Positions 28,301-37,300 of a stretch of DNA of 64,000 bases are shown here, one piece after another. Each line of letters opens with the position of its first letter. The first letter of the stretch is position 1. The DNA comes from Hyposmocoma kahamanoa (Eukaryota; Arthropoda; Insecta; Lepidoptera; Cosmopterigidae), in contig NW_020653713.1 in assembly GCF_003589595.1 (NCBI RefSeq), forward strand, positions 2,551,551 to 2,615,550. Reading direction: 5' to 3'. The notes beneath the pieces were generated by a model. It had not been told where the DNA came from, did no database searches, and worked only from the letters and a program-made list of their open reading frames with translations. Position numbers and translations under genes: made by a program.

Positions 28301-31300
28301 GAAAACCCTTTACAAACTCAAACTAGAGACATACTCTATTGCTGCCTGTCTCCTGGGTTACGGCAGAGATTGTCGATTGACTGTGTTGTAGTGCGACGAC
28401 CCATTGCGTAACCGTACTGATTGGATAGATAATGTCAAAATGAAATCCGTATCCAACAGAATCGCCAGTAGAAGAGCGCGGTGGCATGTCCCCGGGCAGC
28501 GCCTCAAGCGGCCCTCTCGGCCGCCGCGGCTCCTGCAAGACTTCCCGAGGTGAGTCGCACTCGTTCAGCCTAGCAAACGATTTCGCCCTTTACTAACAGA
28601 CGCAGGCTTTGCTCGTGTTTTGATACGATTTTGCTTGTAAACGATGAACAATTTGTTCGTAAACGCAAACTTCCAAATTTAAGTTTGAAATTGTCACACA
28701 CTGACATGCCCGTATGGTACAAACACACATGCGTCTCAAATTTTGTTTTGTTATCGTTATAATGATGAACTAGCAAAATCGTACGCGGTGGCAATGTTAT
28801 TATTATTATTCAAATTAAATATTGATGCCATATCGAGGATTTCACTGTATCTTTGTGCGTTATTAAATAACCTACATTGTGTTATCCGAAGATACGACCC
28901 TATGAAGATATCCTCTATATATATTTTAAGAAATCTGCAACTTCATTTAAATCTCGATGTATTTTTAATCGAAATTCCAGCAAAATTACGTGGCTCAGTT
29001 TTAGTAGAGCTTTTTAAAATTTTGTTTCGTAGAATGCTTTATCATATTTATTTTTCGATTTGATTATATTTTATATGCATATGATTTCAACAACGCATAG
29101 AGTAAAGTACACTCCAAAATCATGCTTGCTATTTGGCCTTTTACTGTAGTTGCCAGCTGAGTTAAAGAGTGAGATTCAAAGCTTACTTTTCCAAATTTCG
29201 GAGCGCCCTATAGACCTTCCGCGCATTTTATTACAATTGGTTCCAATCCTGTTTACACGTATAACGGATTTTAAAAATCATGTAAGATAAACGTTTTTTC
29301 TTGTCGCGGAAATAGTCTTCAATTTTGTTTGCATATAAGATTCCAATATTATTTGATAAATAAAATGACCTACGTAAACAACCGAGCCTGCTTGTGTGAC
29401 GATGCATGCTTTCGACGTCGCAATCGTCGTATTTCAATTACATTGACTGCTAACACCCGAGTGGAGTGAAATGCATGCGTTTGCGTGATTTGATGGAAAC
29501 ATTTTCAGAGCGTGTGAGTGAGGAACCACAGACGACACGTGGAAGGTCTAAATATTCCACTTACCAGAGTAACTTTAAGGCGGGCCGGAAGTCTAGCTCT
29601 CTAATGAACTTGTGCGGTAAGACCAACTGGTTCTCACCAGATGTAAAGGCTTTCTCACATTGGTGCAAGGTTCGCTTTTGGTTCGTTGGGTTACCTTTAC
29701 GTTGCTGTACCTGGTGGGAGATGGTCTGTGAAGACGGTGTGTATTTGTCTATTGCCTATGTCAAACGTGCAATGTATTTACACTTACAGACACAGAATTG
29801 TGGGGACAGTCAAGGACGCTTGCATGTATAACCCATACCACGCAGAAAAAAAAACAAGGCTTTCGGTTATATTTTTATTTGGACAAAAAAGTAGCAAAAG
29901 GTGTCCTTTTTTAACATGTAAATAAATAATATTGCTACCAAATTGTTTAACAACTCCGATAAGAAATTCAAGTCTTCACAACAACTCCCACTGTACAAAA
30001 TCTCTCGTCTTGTGCACATTTTCTTTTGTTTATTAGGTCTTCTGTATTATTTATGTATTTTGTCACGTATTTTGGTGATGGATTTTTTGTTCGGATTTTG
30101 GTTTAATTGTTGCATGTTCTAATAAATATTATGGTGTTGGTGTGACATCGTCTTAGTACTCCTTATTTATAGGAAAACATCTTTCCCAGCTAATTTTAAA
30201 TTCTTAAACCATTGTTGCTTAATTTATATTATTCCCTATATTTAATTTACATATAAAGGTGAATATGTGAATTGGGATAAAAGTTGGAAAATAACCACTG
30301 ATACCTGGGCCCTTCCAAACAGTAGTTTGTACACGTTGAGTTGAAAAAAGTTTCAGATGATAATATCATCTCATACTATTGCACATATGCATGTTATGTG
30401 TGCAATGGGCAATTATGATCAACTAGCATTTTCCTACGCATTAACTAAGTTCCTTTTTTTTATAAATATTGTTTAATATTTTTAAGTATCTTTGCGTAAA
30501 ATACGAAATGTACGTTAAACGCCTGGTTTTATTATGTTGTAGTTTTAATTTCGCTTTGCAGTAGATTATTTTTATGTAGCATTTAGTATTTTACGCTTCG
30601 AACGATAATTTTATAGGTGTATTACTATTTATTATAATTGGTAGCGGAAAAGAAAACAAACTAAATTAAAATATAACACAAACGTGAAAGTGATAAATTC
30701 CTATTTCTTTACTAATTTTATTGTTATGCTAGTCAATAAATTTAATGATAACTTACTACTCAACTAACAGGGTGCTGACTTTTTTGCAATAGTTTTCGGT
30801 TTTTTTTTTTATCAGTTATTTCAAAATAAACACTTAGTATACGTAGTTTTAATCTGTAGTACCTGAATGCAGTTATATATTACTGTTGTTTTAAACATTC
30901 AATTTATTATAGTCTGTTTTTTGAAGACGGAATAAAATGACTGCATTTCGTAAAATCTTAAATAGACTTGAGAAAATAAACTTATTATTACTTATTATTA
31001 TTATTATTACTTGTAGTTGTTGTCGACAGTTTTATCGATAGATGAAAATAAAATTTGTCATAAAATGTCCGATTTTGTGACGTTCTTATGAATGAAATGT
31101 TGGCCCACTGATATCGAAATCAATTCGTGAAGTACAGGCAAGTTCTTACTCTAATGTAAATTATTGCCTATGTAAACTATACGATTACGGATAAAACATC
31201 GGCGTAAAACGACATTAGGCGCAAATAGCAATGGAAAGATCTTCAATCCTCATATCGTCGTCTTAGAGTGAAAACCGTATACGCGTTTTCACATAGTTCG

Positions 31301-34300
31301 TTTTTACTGATTTAACTAAATAAAATGCTAATTATAAACATTATTGCGTTTTACTAAATGAAGATTTTACACCATATTTTGATCATCGTCCTGAAAATTA
31401 CATAGAAATCACATACGAGGTATTCACTCTTAGGGTCGTATTCCCGAACTCTATTCAATGCTCAAGTCAGGATTTGAGCAGACTTGAGTATGATTAAAAG
31501 CACTAGAAATACGACCCTAATGGCAAGGACTTGAGTGTGATTTTCAGTGCTCACTGTAATACTCAAGTCCTGACTTGAGCATTAAGTAGAGTTCTGGAAT
31601 ACGATCCTTAGACGACGATATGCATTTACTTATATATATGGTCAATAATGATAGAAATGAAATAAACTCGGTTTTGTGAGCGTAATCAATTATTCAGTTG
31701 ATAGTCGATAGAATATTTATCGACTGCAACCACTAGCTGTTTACTAGCGGGCATCGAGTATATAATCAGAAATAGAGACGAAATGTCATTTATTTTGTTT
31801 GAAAACTATTCTGCCATATATGACATATGACTGTGACAACTGCGCTCCGATTGGCCAGTCCGAATTCGAAACAATTGACGGGTATCGTCAATGGGTGTCG
31901 TATTGTTTCTAACTTAACTTGAGCTTTGCTATAATGGAAGAAAATTGCTAAATTACATATTTAGTATTTAATTACCGATGAAATTTGATTCCGTTTGTTT
32001 TGTAATTAGATGTTTTGTTGTTTTTCCCCACACCATCAAATGAAACAGCGCGCCATTGTTACAGATATTTATCTTTATTATAATAACTACAGAATATTTT
32101 TGGATTATATGGAGACGTACATACAGGTCAGTTGTTGGCGTTTCTATATTTCAATGCAAACAAGAGTTGATGTTTACAAGTGATGTATCACTGAGAAGTT
32201 ACCAGGAATGTATGGCCCTTATTTCGTCTCCATTTCCGGTTATATACTCGATGCAAGCGGGCAACACTTTTGCACAATGTACTGTCATTTTACTCCATCT
32301 TCAAAACAGACACTATCCAAACACGTAAAAATTCTACCTAGCATATTTTTTTGTAATAGTAGATTTGAACACGATAAAAATATTGTCCTAATAGTACATT
32401 GTGTACAGGACGGTACATAGGAACTCCCTTCCGGCACATGTCTTCCCTCCCTCTTATGATATGGGGTCCTTCAAACGAGGCGTGAAGAGGCATATTGTAG
32501 GCAGGCAGGGTGGAGGTGGCTAGTGCAGTGAGGGTTTCATCGCTGCACTAGGTTCCTTCGCGTTTGGATACCACTTTCCACTTAACATCAGGTGGAGTGG
32601 AGTCATTTGCCTGTCAAGTATAAAAAAAAAAGAAAAAAAAAAAAAAAGAAATTACCAACGAGTGTTTGTATTTTCACCGTCTGTGATACATACAATGTTT
32701 TTCACCACATTTGCGTGGAAATAAATACAATGTTTATTTTTTGTATGATAAATGGTTCACAACGCAACAATTTTGTTCTTGTAAATGGCGGGTTTTTTCT
32801 TATCAACAGATGGCCAGCTAGCTATCCTTCCATAAATAATACAACTCGAACTAAAATGTTGTAAAAAGCATACATATAGCCTTGATGATGGATTGAAAAA
32901 AAAATTGCAAAATATTTATACAGAAAATAATTAAAATAAATTATAAGAAATTTTTAATGAGAATTGTATGTGGCTGAATTGCAATTAAATTTATGATAGA
33001 TAACATTTTAAGCGAATGTTTCAATTTTGAACTTAAGTACCGTTCTTGCTTGAACTTGAACCAGACCTACGCAAGGAAGTATGTCGTGCTACAAATAAAA
33101 AAATAATCCTTACCATCTATGGCTGTAATGGAAAGAAAAATGCCCTAGGGTTTTATTTGGGGCACTTTAGTCCAGTTAGCCACCACGCTATCATACTATT
33201 TACGAGCAAGTGTGATGAAAATAATTTTGTCGGTCGGATACGGCGTTCAGCGGTGTAACGTTGGGGCGTAGGCGATGACGACGCGTAGCAAAGGTAGGTT
33301 GCTAAGGCGATATGCGTGTACAGACTCGGGGCTGGGCCGCGCGACTCCGCCGCGGCGCGCCGCGTCGCCGGGGCTGCGCGCGCTGGGCTCGCCCGCCGGG
33401 TCGGGGCCCGGCTCGCTGCCCGGCGCCATCGGCAAGCGCCGCCACGTGCCGCAGGACGACCACTCCGACGTCTCGTCCACACACTCCTCCATCATGGACT
33501 ACTCGGGTGAGTCGCATTCTTGGTGCACTTCCTGTCCGATAACTTCATGCTCTGTCGACTCATTCAACTATTTCTCCCCCTAGCGTCCAGTGAGAGTCAA
33601 AGAAAAGGTCGTTCGTTTGTCTTAACCGATTTACTTGTAGTTCTGTAGGCATTTCGACACCAGAGCACCGTTAGTAAACTAGATGTACCGATGTCATGCC
33701 AACAAATACTAGAAACTATACAAATGTAAACGAATAGATGTAACATACTTTTTAAGGCATGGTGTTCGATTTGAGAGCATTTTATTCTAACAATGAGTGC
33801 GTTCGCTTTGACATCGCTTCTCACGATACATATTAACACACAGATGCACGACACTGCGTACTCATGCTCACTGTGCATCTGGCTTCATTAAAAACATGCA
33901 TACGTATTGAACTAAATATATATAACTATAATTAACTTTCGAATCAGTGAATACTGTACATAAAATGGCACAAACAAAACGTTGTACGATTGAAGGCGCA
34001 ATACAAGACACGTAAGAAATGTTGAAAAAAAATTTTCTAATCATCAAACAATTCTGTGCACTTCTTAGACGCTTTAGGACATTCTTGTTGAATGTCTTCA
34101 AGTTCTTGTAACGCACTTTCGAGTTATTCAAGGACACTTTTTAAGAATAACCACCAAAAATATTGCAGGCCCGAGACTCTACAAGCAGCCGACGACAAAA
34201 TCGAATCGCGGTATAATGCTAAACGCCGTAGAGTACTGCGTGTTCCCCGGCGCCGTCAACGCGGAAGCGAAGCGGCGGGTCTTGGAGGAGATCGCGCGGT

Positions 34301-37300
34301 CCGAAGCCAAACACTTCCTCGTGCTGTTCCGCGACGCGGGCTGCCAGTTCCGTGCACTCTACTCGTACTGCCCCGACTCCGAACAGGTCACCAAACTGTA
34401 CGGGACTGGCCCCAAGCACGTCAACGATAGGATGTTCGACAAATTTTTCAAGTGAGTTTTCTTTTATGAAACTTTATTATTATTTATTTAGGAAAACATG
34501 CAGTATTATAAAAAGTACTTTAAATTGCTAACAGACCAGACTGTTCCATTAAATAAGTGCAAATATTAGAAAACATACAAAAAGGTAAGAATTGGTAACA
34601 CCATGGACCAATAACTCAAGAGGACTGCTAATCGTCATACAAGATAGCGTAGCCGGGTATTTAGTACCTATTGGTACACTAGATGTCGCGACGATTACCA
34701 AATAGCTATTTTGTAACGTTATTTTACATTGACACATTGAATTTTATCAAATCTGCTTCTAGTGATAACAAACACGTCAACTAGATGGCGCTATATTTTA
34801 CCTCAAAATGGATATGCACCTGGAGTCGTATACAAATACATTGTAAAAAAAAAAACAATCGCAACTCGCAACGTTTCCATCCTCTAAATAATAACTAGAA
34901 CACTACTTTGTCTGTTCTAATGCCATTTAGACATATTGATAGTTTAGCTTAAAATTATTCATATTTCAATGTTACTGGGTGTAAGAAGCGAGAAAAAACA
35001 ATGGCTACGGTGATTTTAGGCTGAGAGCACCGAACGTGCGAAATAATATTTTTTAATTTTATTTGTAATTCCAAGAAGTATGATATCGCATTAAATATCG
35101 CAGGTATTGCATTATTGGTCCCAAAGGGTCATATCGGAACGCCACACAGTGGGCCCAAATTGATAATTCTTGGACATAGGAATAACTTGTGGAGTATCGA
35201 GAAATTTTTTTTTATGTGATATATAATAACATTCCTAACAACTTTTATTCTTGTATGATTTCTTGAAAAGTTGATAGATTCAGAGAAAAAAAAATTTTTG
35301 TATGGACAAATATACATTTTATTTTTTATCTCAAAATATACGAAAATCTAATGTGCGTGGGTTACTTACAGTATAGTTCCCATCATTTTCTATGTAGAAA
35401 AAAATAATCCGTCTGCATGTACTTGCGGCTTTGTAAATAAAGGTGCGGCAAAATTGCTAACTCTTTTATGTACTTTTTTAACAAACAAAGTTTAAGACAA
35501 ATATACATTTTATTTTTTATCTCAAAATATACGAAAATCTAATGTGCGTGGGTTACTTACAGTACAGTTCCCATCATTTTCTATGTAGAAAAAAATAATC
35601 CGTCTGCATGTACTTGCGGCTTTGTAAATAAAGGTGCGGCAAAATTGTACATAAAAACTCTTTTATGTACTTTTTTAACAAAATACATAAGCTTCGTGTA
35701 ATCTGTGTGTAATATGTCATCCATTACAAACAGTGCATAAAGTCCAACAACCCAGTATAAATTAATCTGAAGGTAATTAAAAATAACGGAAATAAAAAGT
35801 ATAAATTTTAGGCTAAATAATTATTTAATCATGATACAATTTTAGGAATACAGAGCTGATTTTTTTCACATGATACATAATAACATTCCTGATAACTTTT
35901 ATTGTTATGTAATTTCTTGGAAAGCTGATTGTTTCAGAAAAAAAATTTTAGTTTTTTTTTTGTTTGGAGAAATAAACATTTTATTTTTTATCTCGAATTG
36001 TAGAAAAATGTATTTATTTATTTATTTATTTATTTAAACACTTTATTGTACCACAAGCCACTTTATTGTAACTTACAAATTTTCAGAAACAATTTAAATA
36101 TTTGTGTACAAAGGCGAGCTTATCCCATAAAGAGATTTCTTCTAACTAACCTTTGAAAATCTGAGAGGAAAGTTGGTTTTTGGGGTGGCACTAAAAATAG
36201 ATAAGTAAAGAAATGAAATATACTATACTCAATAAATACACAGATAAATTTAATAAATCAAGTGTACATACGAATATATATATATTAAGTAATGTTGATA
36301 CATTAATACATACAAAGTCTATAATAAATTGAATGTACAAAATAAAACTATAAATAAATATATCAAATGTAAATAAATATTTCAAAAGCTCTAACATGTG
36401 AAGTCTGAACAATCCCAAAACTTCAAAAGAGCACCCTTGAAAACCCGAACCGAAGGCGACTGTCTGACCTCGACCGGGAGAAGGTTCTACATTCGGGCAG
36501 CATTTACTGTGAACGAGTTCGAATATTTTTAGGAACTGTGTTGTGGAAGGACGAGGGACAAATTGGTGCCAGAACGCAGGCGGTCACCCATAGCCTGTAT
36601 GTAAAATGTAATGTGTGGTTTATTTACAGTATAAGTACAATTTAACTTAACTTTTTTATTTTTTTTTATTTAACTGCCTCTGTGGCCGAACGGTTACCAT
36701 GCCGGACTGCCACGCAGAGGTCCCAGGTTCGATTCCCGGGCCGGGAGAAATATTTGTATGGCCTACATTTATTTCTCTCGTGAGTTTGGGTGTAATTTGT
36801 GGTTGTCTATGTGTGTCCATGGCACCCGCGACACAGGGTTTCCCTAGTGCGGGGCTATGTTGAGTGTGTGCGTTATAAAAAAATAAAAAAAATCATTCTC
36901 TATCAAGAAAAAAACAATCCATCAGCAGGTACTTGCGGCTTTACGAGTAAAAAGATGTCAAAATGTTAGATTTGTTATTTATTAAAAAATAAAACACAAT
37001 ATACTAGTTTCTACTTAACTTTCGTGTTATTGTTATAACGCTCTGTGTAATTTAGCACTAAAATTAAATTTTCTTTAGTCGAAGCTCATGTATTTTGTTA
37101 AAAAAGTACATAAAAGAGTTAGCAATTTTGCCGCACCTCTACTTACAAAGCCGCAAGTACATGCAGACGGATTATTTTTTTCTACATAGAAAATGATTGG
37201 AACTATACTGTAAGTAACCCACGCACACTACATTTTCATATATTTTGAGATAAAGAACAAAATGTATATTTCTCCACAAAAAAAAATAATAATTTTTTTC

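Noticed and set aside
36695..36750. Possible tRNA gene (A and B boxes, tRNA-like head)
   Set aside because: It is the head of a repeated SINE with a shared body and tail in five copies; no proper cloverleaf end.
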